Assembly: GCA_963995505.1 (NCBI GenBank)
Contig: OZ023190.1
Location: forward strand, 6,404,516 to 6,468,515
Direction: 5' to 3'
Length of the DNA stretch: 64,000 bases
From: Hypericum androsaemum
Taxonomy: Eukaryota > Streptophyta > Magnoliopsida > Malpighiales > Hypericaceae
The number at the start of each line of letters is the position of its first letter. Within the stretch, counting starts at the first letter, position 1. The notes beneath the pieces were generated by a model. That model searched no databases. It was not told where the DNA came from and saw only the letters and a program-made list of their open reading frames with translations. Positions 21,526 to 34,612 of this stretch are shown here, one piece after another. The position numbers were made by a program, and so were the translations under genes.

Positions 21526-22021
21526 GGCCGGAGCTCACTTCCTTTCTCCATCAGCAGGACCCATGTCCACGACCACGCCGACAACGTCCTCGTCATCTGT
21601 CGGTCAGTCTGCTCCGCCGTCAAGCAACATCGGCATCTCGGGCATGGACTGGTGATCTTCCTATTGGTCACATACTCCTGCCACCTCATCTTCCTCAACC
21701 GCTGGTTCCAATGGTGATGGCACCGGCATTAGCACCGCAGGTTCCAGCTACCGTCCTACTCCACCATATTTTCTAACCTGTACTTGCCTCCCCTCCAGTT
21801 CGACTATTCCACCACCAATGGGGCTGTTGGCTTCCACGTGTACTCCCCCTACGGACTCGATGACTCTGTCATCAAGATAATCCCTCTCTCCCTCTACAAT
21901 TTATCGTCGAATGATATTGTTCTGCGAGACGGTGCTGTATGCTTACTAGAGTTCGAAGAGAACACTATGTGAGGACTCTATCGGCCTGCTCCCACCCCTT
22001 CTACAACTCAAAAAAATTTCA
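21526..22021 (+). pseudogene. ATL-type RING gene fragment, second copy
   Basis: Identical to 4,815-5,310, including the lost RING cysteine and the frame change. Confidence 0.6.
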
Positions 22022-22937
22022 CCACCACTCAAATATTTTAATAGACTCAAACTTAATTTCACTCGATGAGTATCGGGTACCAACTAGTATGACCAAAAAA
22101 TTGATAATATATGCATAGAGATCATAGTTTTAAAAAATGATCCGGAGAGTAACTCAATATACTCTCTTAGTCACAGGTGAACCGGTCTTACTGGTCGAAT
22201 CACCAGTCCGACCGAATATAATATATATATATATATATATAAAATAAAGACTCCGATTTCAAAAAAATTGATTTTCCCATTTTTACAAAAACCTACCACA
22301 CGCAAATTAAACCTACTTCATTCTTTAATTTCTTCCAAAGAGCATGATTTACATGACAACAAAAAGCCAAGCATCTTCGTGTATTTGCTAGGGGCGGCAG
22401 AACTGGATTATAAATATAAATAAACTTGATTTATTAATAAACATAATACATTAAAATATGAATATAAATAAACTTTAAAACTAATAGTAGGAGATAAACA
22501 ATAACAAAGAGAGGAGATAGAGGAGTTACACTGTGTTGGAAGAACTGAGATGATGATCACAGATGATGATGACCAGGGTTCTATACTTCTACTGGTTTCT
22601 CGACTAAATTACACTATGCTTTACAACTGAAAGGCCTTCTGCTTACATAGGCAAAGGATTGCTGGCAGAAGGAGTCCGTTGGTGCACTTTAGGTGCTTTC
22701 GGTGGCTGGGGTCCACCACTTGGCTTTGTCTGAGCGATGCTTTCGGTGGCTGGGGTCTACCATATGACTTTGTCTGGGCATTACTTTCGGTGGCTGGGGT
22801 CCATCATATGATTATGTCTGGGCGATGCTTTCGGTGGCTGAGGTCCACCATATGGCTTTGTCTGGGCTTTGCTTTCGGTGGCTGGGGTCTACCATATTTT
22901 ATTCGGTTGATTGTCGTTGATGCCGTTGTGGTTGATT

Positions 22938-24232
22938 TTATGGAAGGCCAAAGAAGCCAGCACCATCATCTTCTAGAGAGATGAATGGTTTTTCTTCTTC
23001 TTTTTCAGTTGCATAAGGCGAGGAAGAAGAGGCGTTGGACTTGGCTTTGGTCATCTGGTGTATGATGGCGAAGTATTCTTGCTCAGTATTGGCTGAGGCC
23101 AACATGGATTGGATTTTGGCTTTTTGAGCAAGGAACTACGTTTTGGAAGCCGATGAAGAGGCAATAGCTTGTGAGGGATTGGCAGTCCTAAGCCAATTAA
23201 GGACAATAGTAGCCGTTAATTTTTCGTCTGCTCTGAAGCCGTTCCACCATTTGACTTTAAAACGACGAACGAGCAGATGGACGTTGTTTTTATCATCATA
23301 GGATTGGAACTCATAGTGCCAGGCACAAACCCATGGCAAATAGAATTTTGCACAAAAAAGCAATATGGAGCCAAATGGTTTTTCAATGGGAGAGGGTGAA
23401 TATTTGGCTTTAAAAAGGTTATAACACCCAAGAACATCCTCTGTGAGGATGGTAAGAGAGCATCCATAATAGCTCCACCAGGTGAGGAACCAATAAGGGA
23501 TATGGGTACAATCGAAAGGTTGTCGGAAATAAAACAGCCAGGTATGGGTGAACTTTGTATTTTGGTTTAAGAAGGCATTAAATCAGGCTTGCTGGTAATC
23601 CCAATAACAATAAAGGGTGCTATGGGTAGTGGTTGGGGTGAGAGGGAGGTGTTTTGTTTGGTGCAAAGGTTGACCCCACTGAGACGGATAAATAATCTGT
23701 ACTATTTGGCAAGTGGAGTAGGCAGGGGCTGCTTTATCTGTGACGTTATAGAAATGTCTGACTTTGATAGAGTCAGTGTGTTCAAGGATAGAGGCATAAT
23801 AGGTAAGCATTTTGTGGGAGTCTGCAAGAATCGTATGCTGACCAGGGGGAAAGATACGGGTGGCAGCGATGGTAGGGTCAGTTTGGTGATAATCTCTTTC
23901 AACGAAGAGAAGGGACTGTATTTGAGGTTTATGGTAATAAATGGCTTTGGTTTGGTTACGGGTGAAAGGTTGGGATGGGGGGCAATAACATGGCTGGTTG
24001 ATTGTTGAGAAACAGGCGGGGGTGTCGTTAAGGCTTGGGAGTTTTGGGAAAGTCATTAGAAAGCTTCAATAACTTCGGTCGGATAGATCAGATTGTGTTG
24101 GTTTTCATTCAACCAATTTTGGACGTTGCTGTAGGCATTGAATTTTTCTTCGTCTTCGGCGATAGACGCCCAAGTGCGGGCAGGTATAATTGATTTGGCT
24201 TTAGCTCCTCTGGAGGAGGCTTTTGGGGGCAT
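22938..24232 (-). pseudogene. Left-arm pararetrovirus-like ORF, second copy
   Basis: Same in-frame stops as 6,227-7,521. The shared breaks show that decay preceded the segmental duplication. Confidence 0.6.
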
Positions 24233-24462
24233 GGCTCACCTATTGGTCAAAAACTCACGGTTGAGAAAGATGTTTTAAATATAGCTTCCAAACATATTTT
24301 TGCCCGTTGCAAAAAGATGTTCAAAATATAGCTTCCAAACATATTTTTGCCCGTTGGCAAGCTATTTTGAGTATTTTTGAGTTTGATATTTAATATATTA
24401 AAGGAGAAAATAATTCCCTCCCAGACTTTCTCACCCGTGAGTTTTTGACCAATAGGTGAGCC

Positions 24463-25761
24463 ATGCCCCCAAAAGCCTCCTCCAGAGGAGCTAAAGCCAA
24501 ATCAATTGTACCATCCCGTACTTGGGCGTCTATCGCCGAAGACGAAGAAAAATTCAATGCCTACAGCAACGTCCAAAATTGGTTGAAAGAAAACCAACAC
24601 AATCCGATCTATCCGACCGAAGTTATTGAAGCTTTCCAACGACTTTCCCAAAACTCCCAAGCCTTAACGACACCCCCGCCTGTTTCTCAACAATCAACCA
24701 GCCATGTTATTGCCCCCCCATCCCAACCTTTCACCCGTAACCAAACCAAAGCCATTTATTGCCATAAACCTCAAACACAGTCCCTTCTCTTCGTTGAAAG
24801 AGATTATCACCAAACTGACCCTACCATCGCTGCCACCCGTATCTTTCCCCCTGGTCAGCATATGATTCCTGCTGACTCCCACAAAACACTTACCTATTAT
24901 GCCTCTATCCTTGAACACACTGACTCTATCAAAGTCAGACATTTCTATAACATCACAGATAAAGCAGCCCCTGCCTACTCCACTTGCCAATTAGTACGGA
25001 TTATTCATCTGTCTCAGTGGGGTCAACCTTTGCACCAAACAAAACACCTCCCTCTCACCCCAACCACTACCCATAGCACCCTTTATTGTTATTGGGATTA
25101 CCAGCAAGCCTGGTTTAATGCCTTCTTAAACCAAAACCCAAAGTTCACCAACACCTGGCTGTTTTATTTCCGACAGCCTTTCGATTGTACCCATATCCCT
25201 TATTGGTTCCTCACCTGGTGGAGCTATTATGGATGCTCTCTTACCATCCTCACAGAGGATGTTCTTGGGTGTTATAACCTTTTTTAAAGCCAAATATTCA
25301 CCCTCTCCCGTTGAAAAACCATTTGGCCCCATATTGCTTTTTTGTGCAAAATTCTATTTGCCATGGGTTTGTGCCTGGCACTATGAGTTCCAATCCTATG
25401 ATGATAAAAACAACGTCAATCTGCTCGTTCGTCGTTTTAAAGTCAAATGTGGAACGCCTTCAGAGCAGACAAAAAATTAACGGCTACTATTGTCCTTAAT
25501 TGGCTTAAGACTGCCAATCCCTCATAAGCTATTGCCTCTTCGTCGGTTTCCCATACACAGTTCCTTGCTCAAAAAGCTAAAATCCAATCCATGTTGGCCT
25601 CGGCCAATAACGAACAAGAATACTTCGCCATCATGCACCAGATGGCCAAAGCCCAGTCCAACGCCTCTTCTTCCTCGCCTTTTGCAACTGAAGAAGAAGA
25701 AGAAGAAGTACCATTCATCTCTCTAGAAGATGATGGTGCTGGCTTCCGAGGCCTTCCATAA
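24463..25761 (+). pseudogene. Right-arm pararetrovirus-like ORF, second copy
   Basis: Same 274-codon open part (to 25,287) and same frameshift as 7,752-9,050. Confidence 0.6.
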
Positions 25762-26673
25762 AATCAACCACAACGGCATCAACGACAATCAACCGTAACG
25801 GCATCAACGACAATCAACCTAATAAAATATGGTGGACCCCAGCCACCGAAAGCAAAGTCCAGACAAAGCCATATGATGGACCCCAGCCACCGAAAGCATC
25901 GCTCAGACAAAGCCAAGTGGTGGACCCCAGCCACCGAAAGCACCTTAAGTGCACCAACAGACTCCTTCTGCCAGTAATCCTTTGCCTATATAAGCAGAAG
26001 GCCTTTCAGTTGTAAAGCAGAGTGTAATTTAGTCGGGAAACTAGTAGAAGAATAGAACCCTGATCATCATCATCTGTGATCATCATCTCAGTTCTTCCAT
26101 CACACTGTAACTCCTCTATCTCCTCTCTTTGTTATTGTTTATCTCCTACTATTAGTTTTAAAGTTTATTTATATTCGTGTTTTAATGTATTATGTTTATT
26201 AATAAATAAAGTTTATTTATATTTATAATCCTGTTCTGCCGCCCCCTCTGGTATCAGAGCCATGCCCCCAAAAGCCAGAGGGGGCGGCGGAACAAGATTT
26301 TATATATATATATATATACATATAACGAAACCACATGAACTTTCTAGTGGATTTGGATTTAGAGGGGACTACACAAAAATCATTCCCAAGGTATGAACTA
26401 AATCTGGTCCTTTAGATTTGATAAAAATTGAAAATTTTCTCATCTAATGGTCCAAATCTTTTAGAGGGTATTTTAGTCCATATCATCCTACAAATTGATA
26501 GCTAGTTTTCTTCCCCTCCCCCCACAATTCCCGTAATCCTCTCTCCCATCATTCCTGTTAAGAAATGTTTCCCCACCATTCCCATAATCGAATCCCCTTT
26601 AAGGAACAAATTTTCTCTCACGTATTTTGGTGTTTTACGGGAATCTTCATCTTCATTTCTTCCCCCTTCTATG

Positions 26674-26834
26674 CTACGACTGCAACCTCTCCATCGGGAT
26701 GAACATCGCCAATATCTCCAATCTAGGTACGCTGCGCTGGCAACGATGATATTATTACCATCAAGGCCGACGACAGCTCCGACACCGTCACCTTCATGTT
26801 CGAATCCCCCAGTACAGTCTCAATCGTCGATTGC
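26674..26834 (+). pseudogene. PCNA: PCNA fragment, second copy
   Basis: Identical to 9,965-10,125. Confidence 0.8.
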
Positions 26835-27123
26835 ACTGTTAGGGTTTCTCCAAACTTATTCTGAGTCTATTAGGGTTTTAGGGTTTTGGTAGGAGTGGAG
26901 CGGAAGTGGGGATGAATTTAGACGTGTGTTTTGTCCGGCTAGGATCCAAAAACCTAATTCGATTTGCTTACCTATTTTGTGCAAAACTCTAGCTATGATC
27001 TTGATGTCTTGAGTTGTCGCGGGCTATGTTCTTTCCGACCGTGTCATAAACGCTTCGATGGTGACTGATTTTGTTAAAATTAGTGCTTGAGTTGGTGTAT
27101 TTGATCTCTTTGGTCTTGAAGAT

Positions 27124-27434
27124 ATCATAGAAGTAGGTAACCAATATCGAAGAAGACGGAAACCAATATCGAAAAAGAAGGAAACTAATATCATATTAGA
27201 AGGATACCAATATCACAGAGCAAGGAAAACCAATATCATATAAGAATAAAACTAATATCATAGAAGTAGATAACTAATATCGAAGAAGACAGAAATCAAT
27301 ATCGAAAAAGAAGGAAACCAATATCATATTAGAAGGATACCAATATCACCGGGCAAAGAAACCCAATATCATATAAGATGAAAACCAATATCATACAAGA
27401 AGGAAACAAATATCATAGAAGTAAATACCCACTT
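27124..27434. repeat. 22-bp tandem repeats, second copy
   Basis: Identical to 10,415-10,725. Confidence 0.85.
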
Positions 27435-27528
27435 GCCCGCTTAATCCCCCGGACTCCCCTTTCCTCTGACCACCTGCCGGCTCCTTCACCTCTCTTTACC
27501 CTAACCTCGCCGCCTGGAAAATCCCCTC

Positions 27529-27694
27529 CTGCCAGTTCTCGGTGCGCTCCAGTAGCGGTACCATCGACGTCTACCCCGCCGTCGGCCCCGACGCTGTTAT
27601 CGAGACTGATAAGCTCCCGGTCGATGTCAGGAACCGCACCATGGAGGCCGTGGACGCCTTAGGTGGTAGAGTTACCATCGGAGATGTGGCCAAT
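27529..27694 (+). pseudogene. Unidentified captured gene fragment, second copy
   Basis: Identical to 10,820-10,985. Confidence 0.55.
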
Positions 27695-27884
27695 ATATAT
27701 CTGTTTACCATTGGCAACTTCCCTTCCCTGTCCTTCCCTTTTAAATGAAAGGATAGTTTGGACATTTTTACCTTGTCGGACCAAAAAATGACATTTACAT
27801 TATTATAGTAAGATATATATATACATATATATATATATACATATATATACATATATATATATATATGTGATGGTATACAGATTG

Positions 27885-28075
27885 TAGGTATATGTTCATG
27901 GAGGTAGTACGTTGCACTTAACAACACAGAATAAGTATCAACTTTCGGCTTTTTTTTAAAGTATATGCTAATTTGGAGGCCACATAAGTGTCTATAGTCA
28001 CAAAAAAAATGCCGAAAGTTGATACTTATTCTGTGTTGTTAAGTGCAACGTACTACCTCCATGAACATATACCTA
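27885..28075. repeat. Perfect 65-bp inverted repeat, second copy
   Basis: The arms are 27,885-27,949 and 28,011-28,075, identical to the first copy. Confidence 0.85.
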
Positions 28076-29363
28076 CTCTTGGGTAGGTATGTTGATTTTG
28101 GTCTTGGGTGGGGTGTTGATTATGATGCCTCTCTTACTCGCTTGTTTGGGGTTGCATTTGTGCATTTTGGTTTAATGCACCGCCAAACACTGTGATGTTA
28201 TGGGGAATGGGGGTTTCAATGTTGCGGGGATTCACTTTTACAGGCTTTCTAAATACTCTTATAGTATTAATAAAATTCTCAACTTATCAAAAAAAGTGCA
28301 ACGTACAAAATAGTCGAAGAAGCTAATTGTATTTTACGCTGAAGGGAGCCAATGATTAGAGGAATAGAATATTATGTTTTAAAAATCGCATTTTGATCCA
28401 TGGTCTGATCGGTCAAATTGTAACCCATTAGTAATTCAGGTCATTTTGTGTGAAATTCCGGATAATGGTAAAATTGGTCAGAATGATTGGTTCATCCCGA
28501 TTGAACTGACGGCCATATAGAACTGCTCAAAAATCTTTTTTTAAAATACATTTATTTTTGTAGCATTAAAAATGATAACATTAGTATTTTAAATTTTAAA
28601 TGATAATTAGTATTTTATTTGACCAGCGGTGTAACCGTTTAAATTTATGGAACTTGGAAACGTATAAAATTGAAGTTATCTCCCGCTCCATTTTAAATAA
28701 TAATAATAAAAGGACGCTGGTACAAAGATGAGATTATTTATTTGAGAAATTAGGATGAGCTTATGGTCCCAAAAGATGTGTTAAAACCTTAAAATTTGTG
28801 ATGGGGCCTTCGATCGAACCAAATGGACTAGCGAGCCAATCAATTGGACCGGCCGACGGCTTTGTGTACCGGGTCAAAATAATAATTGAAAATAAAATAG
28901 AGGAATGATTTTCTTTACTGCTATGGACATAGTATTTCAAGAAGATTGATATTCTTGTGTTCCATAGATGTATGCTTTATTTTGCTAAATTTCAGCTTCT
29001 ACGTTTTCCGACTTCTATTTGACTTTTTTTAGTCACAAAAGCCGTAAGTTATAAGACTATCAATGTAAAAAGATCAAATCAATTCTTAGATTTATATTTT
29101 GGTTCCAAACAAGAAAATGAGAAATTGGAATATATTCAAAGTTTCTAGAGTTTGTTCAAATGATAAGAGACTCGAATTGATCATTCTCTCCCCAAATTTA
29201 CACCCAAATTCAATCCCAAAGCTTACTGATTTTACCCCGTACAGTCAATCTAGCGCCTCTCGTCACCACCCACCCCTTCTATCGACGGGAAGGCTGGGTG
29301 GTGGCAGAGAAATCAAGTCCTCTTGGAGGAGCAACGGAGAAGGCGAAGAAGTGGAGGAACAAT
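28076..29363. other. Intergenic sequence, second copy of 11,367-12,654
   Basis: No gene recognised. Confidence 0.4.
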
Positions 29364-30619
29364 GACTTCATTTTCTGCTACACAATTCTGCAGTCCCTGA
29401 ACAATACGTTTTTCAATGTGTTCTACATCCAAAAGATGACTGCAGAACTTTAGAATGCTATAAAGAGGAGGTATGTCATTGAAGATGCTGGTAATAAGTC
29501 ATTTCTAGTTAACAAGTTCGTTGAATATAAGATGGTGGATTCTCGACTAGTCATCGATCAGGTCAATGAATTAAATGATATAGCAACAGAATGTGTTGAT
29601 GCTAGTGAACCCATTTCTAAGACTTTTCAAGTTTCGGCCATCATTGGTAAACTTCCACCTTCGTGGAAAGATTACCAAAAGAAACTGAAACACAAGAAGA
29701 AATATATCTCTTATGATGAACTTCTGCAAGGTATTCAAATTGAGACCGAAAGTGTCGAAAGAGATGATTCAGTTTCCTTGAAGAAGGATGGTGTGAATCA
29801 CGTTCATGATAAGAACACTCCTAGACATTCTAAGGACAACCAAGGAAAGTCCAAAAAGAGGAAGAATTTCAAAGGAGATGGGAATGAAAACAACGAGAAG
29901 AAAAAGAAGAAGGTTAGCTGCTTTGTGTGTAGTAAACCTGGCCAGTATGCTAGAGAATGCTGCCACCAAAAAGGCGACAAGAAAAAGGAACAAACTAACA
30001 TTGTTGAAGAGAAAGACTTTGTTGCTACTATGTCTGAAGTCTCAATTGTCAACAATGCTACTACGGATTGGTGAATTGACTCAGGTGCAATCTGTCATGT
30101 CACTCCAAACAAGAGTTTGTCTAAGACATATGAAGTGATGAAAGATGCAAAATCTGTCTACATGGGAAATGCTTCTTCAAGTAAAGTTCTTGCCATAGGA
30201 ACCGTTGTGCTTTTCCTCACATCGAGAAATAATATTACTTTGAAGAATGTGTATCATATTCCCGCTTGTATCCGTTCATAAATTGGACGAAAATGGTTTC
30301 AAAGTAGCTTTTGGTTCCCAAAAAGTGTCTATCACTAAGAAAGAAAAATTTGCAGAAAAAGGCTATTTGAAAGACAATATGTAATTGTTAAATGTTGGCT
30401 ACAATAAAGCCACATCTTCTGCTTACTTTTCGGATTCTCTATTTAATGTTGATAAGCATATTAATTGACATTATGGACTATAACATATTGGAATAATTTC
30501 TGATCTTCTAAAATGTTTACTACAAATACTTGTGAATGTTATGCTCAGTCGAAGTTGACTAAACCGTCTCTTAAAGGTGTTGTTAACACTAGGACTCAGC
30601 ATAAGACCCAATTCAAAAA
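29364..30619 (+). pseudogene. Copia gag-protease remnant, second copy
   Basis: Carries the same nonsense codons and the same His-to-Gln zinc-knuckle change as 12,655-13,910. Confidence 0.82.
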
Positions 30620-30907
30620 TGCTGCCAAAGATTAAAGAAGCAAGAAATCATACACGGCGAGAATGTGATCTCAGAGTTTCATATTCAACCATAAGTTAAA
30701 GGCTTAGTCTAGTTCATGGCTATTCGTTGATTAATGCAAGTTGTATTATGTAAATAAGTAGGGAATTGTTGTATATATTTACATAAATATATTACATTTT
30801 GTCATTTTGTCTATTTTATCATCTAGTAATTTTGTCATTTAGTTTTGTTCCAATCTCACATTGGTTAGAGTAGATTTTAGAGTATACTAGAAAGACTATA
30901 AATAAGT

Positions 30908-31276
30908 GAGTCATTTTGGGAATAAATTAAGCTCATTTGGGCTTCCATCCATTACGGAGAAAAATCAATAGAAGCTTCATTAGTTCAAATCTTATATAAA
31001 ATATATTTTTTATATTTATTTATTTCTTTATTTATTATATAGATGTTATAATACATATAAATGTAAAAAATAAAGAGACAGAAGTGTCGGAGTCATTTTG
31101 GGAACAAATTAAACTCATTTGGGCTTCCATCCATTACGGAAAAAAATCAATAAAAACTTCATTAGTTCAAATCTTATATAAAATATATTTATTTCTTTAT
31201 TTATTTATTATATATATGTTATAATACATATATATATAATAAATAAATATAAAAAATAAAGAGACAGAAGTGTCGG
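30908..31276. repeat. 182-bp tandem direct repeat, second copy
   Basis: Identical to 14,199-14,567. Confidence 0.85.
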
Positions 31277-31767
31277 GGTCAGATAAGAGCCGAACCCGTC
31301 CCTACAAAAATAGTTCAAAATTTCTAAGTGGAAGGTGCCTCTTCTGTGTGTGTTGCGACCCTTTGTTACAACGGCATATTTCTGAGAAGGGAGAAAACGA
31401 CACATTCCTACAACGGCTTTCTCCTAATAAGAGTTGCAACCATTCGGTGCAACTCCTGAGTATCTATAAATACTCGGGACATGGGAGAGTTCTGGATACA
31501 TATTTTTAACGAGAGACTTCTTTCTGAATTTTATTCTTTCTTTTTCCGATTTTATAACTTGTGAGTTCTTGCTTCAAGAAATTCGTAAGAGTGTAACTCC
31601 GAATTTTTTAGATACATAGACTTTGTATCCTAGAAAGTTAATTCCTTGAAAATCATTTATACCATAGTGGTATGAATTAATACATTTAAAGAAAGTATCA
31701 TTTTTCGTAGTGCTTAGCATGTACTTTCTTACTCCATTACCCAAATTTTATACCATACCTAGATACA
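31271..31767 (+). mobile_element. LTR-like remnant, second copy
   Basis: Identical to 14,562-15,058. Confidence 0.35.
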
Positions 31768-31861
31768 CGTGGTATTGAAAAAAACCCACTACGATTACAA
31801 GTAACTGGTACGTCGTTTCACACGTGCCGGTATGTTCTTCGAACATGGACCATGTAGCTAG

Positions 31862-33495
31862 CTAGCTCAAGGCAGCTTCAAGATCGACGTTGGACTCCGG
31901 TCGTGTAGTATTAAGTTGGCTTTCCGATGTGTCGCCTTCGCCATCGTCGCTGCGAGTCTGTTGATTCAAGTTCCGGTCAGTTATGGCAATGGCAATGTCA
32001 TTCGGGAAGAGGTCTCGAAGCACAAATGCATGGACCATTGTCTGCACAAGGACGAGCATCACTGTGAGCGTTGAGATCACACTGAGAATGACCGCTAGCG
32101 ATTTGGTCAACCAGTTTGTCACTGCAACCGAGTAGCCAACTGTTGCAATGGCAGCACTGGTCAACGGTACCGTGTAAGCCCACCAAACCAATGAGAATCT
32201 GCATGATCATAGCAGGAACAAGCATCAGCAAATTCCAACGAATTCTCGGATTCGAAAAAAAGTAGAAATTCGATGAATACGTACTTAATTCGTCTGAGAA
32301 GATTCACCCGAGATACCAGTGAGACATATAGGAACAAGGAAATGAAGTAAGCTATGCGCGAACCATCGTCGAATGAACCTTGAATCTTGGCCCATGCCGC
32401 TGCACCGATACTCGGGACTGCGATGAACAGGAAGAACACGGGATGGAGATCGTTCGGAAGCGTTTCGTTCGTTGGAAGTCTTTGGTACAGAGTTACGAAT
32501 AGGACTATGAAGTGAGCCAACCCGACTGCAAAGAAGAACAGAGGACCTTCTCTTAGTCCCACCATTGCACCCAAGTACGCTCCTACGAAGTTCCCGATGA
32601 TGGCGAGGTGGTTCGTAGGATTCGCCACCTTTGATAGCCTCCGCTTTCCACCGAGCATCCATTGACCGTATATCTTGAGCTCGAGGAGAGCGATCGGAGC
32701 CATGAGAATGTACCAGAGGGCTTGGTGCAGGTATTTTTCAAGTGAAGGTGGGACTCCTATTGCCAGCAACTGGAGGCCTATCCAAGGTACGAAGAAGAAG
32801 TTGACACGAATCGGGTGGTAGTACTCACGACGAACGGCTTCGAAGTATAGAATGACCTTCAGAAGGTAGATGGAAGAGATGATGATGACGAGAACTAGAG
32901 AGATGTACCATAGGACTATATCTACATCAATGCTGATATGGAGAAACTTGGTGGAGGGCGCGGTGGCTAGGATCTTCCACAATAAGGCCTGGATGCTGAT
33001 ACCGATACTGATTCCGAACGACGAGATGGGAAACCGCAATAGGAATGGCCATTTCGTGTTGTCCGGTAAAACTGTGCCTTCAGAAGGCTGCAATTTTGAA
33101 TAAAAATGACGGTCAAACAGAATCCGCGGGTAACGAATAAAGATATAACAAAGTAATAATCCTATGGTTGATAGGAAAGTGAGCAAGTAGAGACATACTC
33201 TTAGGACTTCCAGCTCAGGCCCTTCAAGAGCTGCAAAGTACCGGTCTGCTGGTAGGGAATCTTGTTCTGCTTTGTTCCCATCAACCTGATCTTCTAGCGA
33301 ATCTTCCAACGGCTTCCCTCCAAAGATCGACATCTGCCTCTCGAATTTCCCAGACCATGTCTTGAACGGATTGAACCGCATGTCATTAGAGCTCCTGAAG
33401 TTCGAATCCGCGGAAGAGTTGTCGCGTTGAAGTTTGAAAGTATCAGCATCTCCTTTCAAGCAATTTGAACCATCTCCTGGTGGTGTATTAGCCAT
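31862..33495 (-). CDS. SLAH: SLAC1/SLAH-type slow anion channel (tandem copy 2)
   Basis: Exons are 33,199-33,495, 32,285-33,087 and 31,862-32,198, giving 478 residues. Splice sites are the same as in copy 1. The start is MANTPPGDGSNCLKG. The N-tail is 29 residues shorter than copy 1 because of two in-frame deletions that remove most of the segment between KGD and LQRDNSSAD. FKTWSGKFERQ and the ten-helix core are complete, so it is likely to be a working channel. The alternative upstream ATG at 33,525 is unlikely: relative to copy 1 there is a one-base insertion between the two ATGs, so that frame is not conserved, and it falls in the probable 5'-UTR intron. Upstream of 33,045 (gene-wise) this copy differs from copy 1 at many sites, marking it as an older paralogue. 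Confidence 0.88.
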
Positions 33496-33945
33496 GCTGC
33501 TGGAAATAAATTTGCAGCAACTCAATAGTTAATTTACAGATCCAAGTGAACAGCTGCCACGAGAGCAGCGCCTTAATCAAATATGGTTCATCAAATGATC
33601 CAGATAATAGTATCACACATTCTTGGTTTATCATCTGATACACAAAAGGAACCATATTTCCTCTATGGGTATGCTTGTTGGAATTATTACACTTTGAGAA
33701 CCTAGAATAGCTACTCTCACAAACTAAAAGATAACACCATCAGAGCTCATCTAGTTAATAATTCTAGTCTTTCGGTCTTAGTGCAAAACCCAAGATTCAG
33801 AAAAGGAGCATACCTCAGAGTTGGGAGAGAAACACTAGTGTTGTGTGGCTTGTAGGAAACGGACACGAACGCACAAGCTTTTGCTCTAAATTAGCTGCAT
33901 TTACTCATTAGCAGGGGTGGGGAGATATCCTATATATATAATAGG
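33496..33945 (-). promoter_or_regulatory. 5' UTR, UTR intron and TATA region of SLAH copy 2
   Basis: The splice donor GAG|GTATGC at 33,813 and acceptor at 33,500 define a 314-bp UTR intron. A TATATATATAAT tract lies at about 33,932-33,943. Both features are shared with copy 1 despite sequence divergence, which supports their function. Confidence 0.5.
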
Positions 33946-34612
33946 CATACTAGAAACGAAAGTCACGTTTGTTTTGGATTGCTCCACTATATTGACCATA
34001 CTAAAATATATATATATATATGGTCCAAGGGTTGTTACAGAATGTGCTCTGTGGGCCACTCCACAACACTAATGCCACAGATATAATTTTATTTTTATTT
34101 TATGGGGAGTTCATTTTTTTCTTTGGCAAAATTTTAATAACAAATTAACGATCAAAAATATTATCCTATCACAGTTTATAATGGTTATTTCACAATGATT
34201 TCATAATTTTTTAATTTATTTTAAATCTTACAAGATTCACATTTTTTCTCATAAGTATTAATAAAAGATAACTAATTAAACCATAAAATTACTATATAAC
34301 ATTACTATATAGTGCATCAGCCGTTACCACATTTCTATCATCTTGTGACTCAATTGTTTACGTTGTTGTCTGAATACGGGGCCCGCGCGTACCCCATGTA
34401 TAAGATCCCACATGATTCGGAATCTATAACTTTATGTCAGTAGTTGGTACCTCAAAGCAGCATGTAATAATATAATTAAGGGACCCAGCTCGAGTGCTTA
34501 AATTCGAAAGCCTATGCGTCATCAGCTAACTCTTCGTTTTTCATTCTCTCTTTTGTTTTGGATTTTTATTGAGAAAATTTATTGACCAAAATTATTTCAA
34601 CCTTTAATTAAC

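Larger units (their letters stand above)
22390..26251. repeat. Pararetrovirus-like inverted repeat, second copy
   Basis: The arms are 22,390-24,269 and 24,426-26,251. The 46-bp promoter repeats (five left, three right), the right-arm TATA at 25,987-25,993 and the primer site at 26,249-26,260 all recur. Confidence 0.92.
21005..27813 (-). mobile_element. Second Helitron, second copy
   Basis: Duplicate of 4,294-11,104. It is 2 bp shorter because of the TA microsatellite beside the nested insertion (about 26,301-26,325), which also has a C substitution. That is the only difference I found across the unit. Confidence 0.62.
1..33045. repeat. Tandem segmental duplication, 16.7-kb unit (two copies)
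   Basis: Base 1 corresponds to 16,712 (offset 16,711). After the TA microsatellite at about 9,590-9,615 the offset is 16,709. The copies are 1-16,336 and 16,712-33,045. Every predicted translation I compared between them is identical, including those of long-dead transposon fragments, so the duplication is very recent, recently homogenised, or an assembly duplicate. Identity ends inside exon 2 of the SLAH genes: 16,337 is c where 33,046 is t, and many differences follow. Left of the window the array must continue, because position 1 falls inside an exon. Confidence 0.95.
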
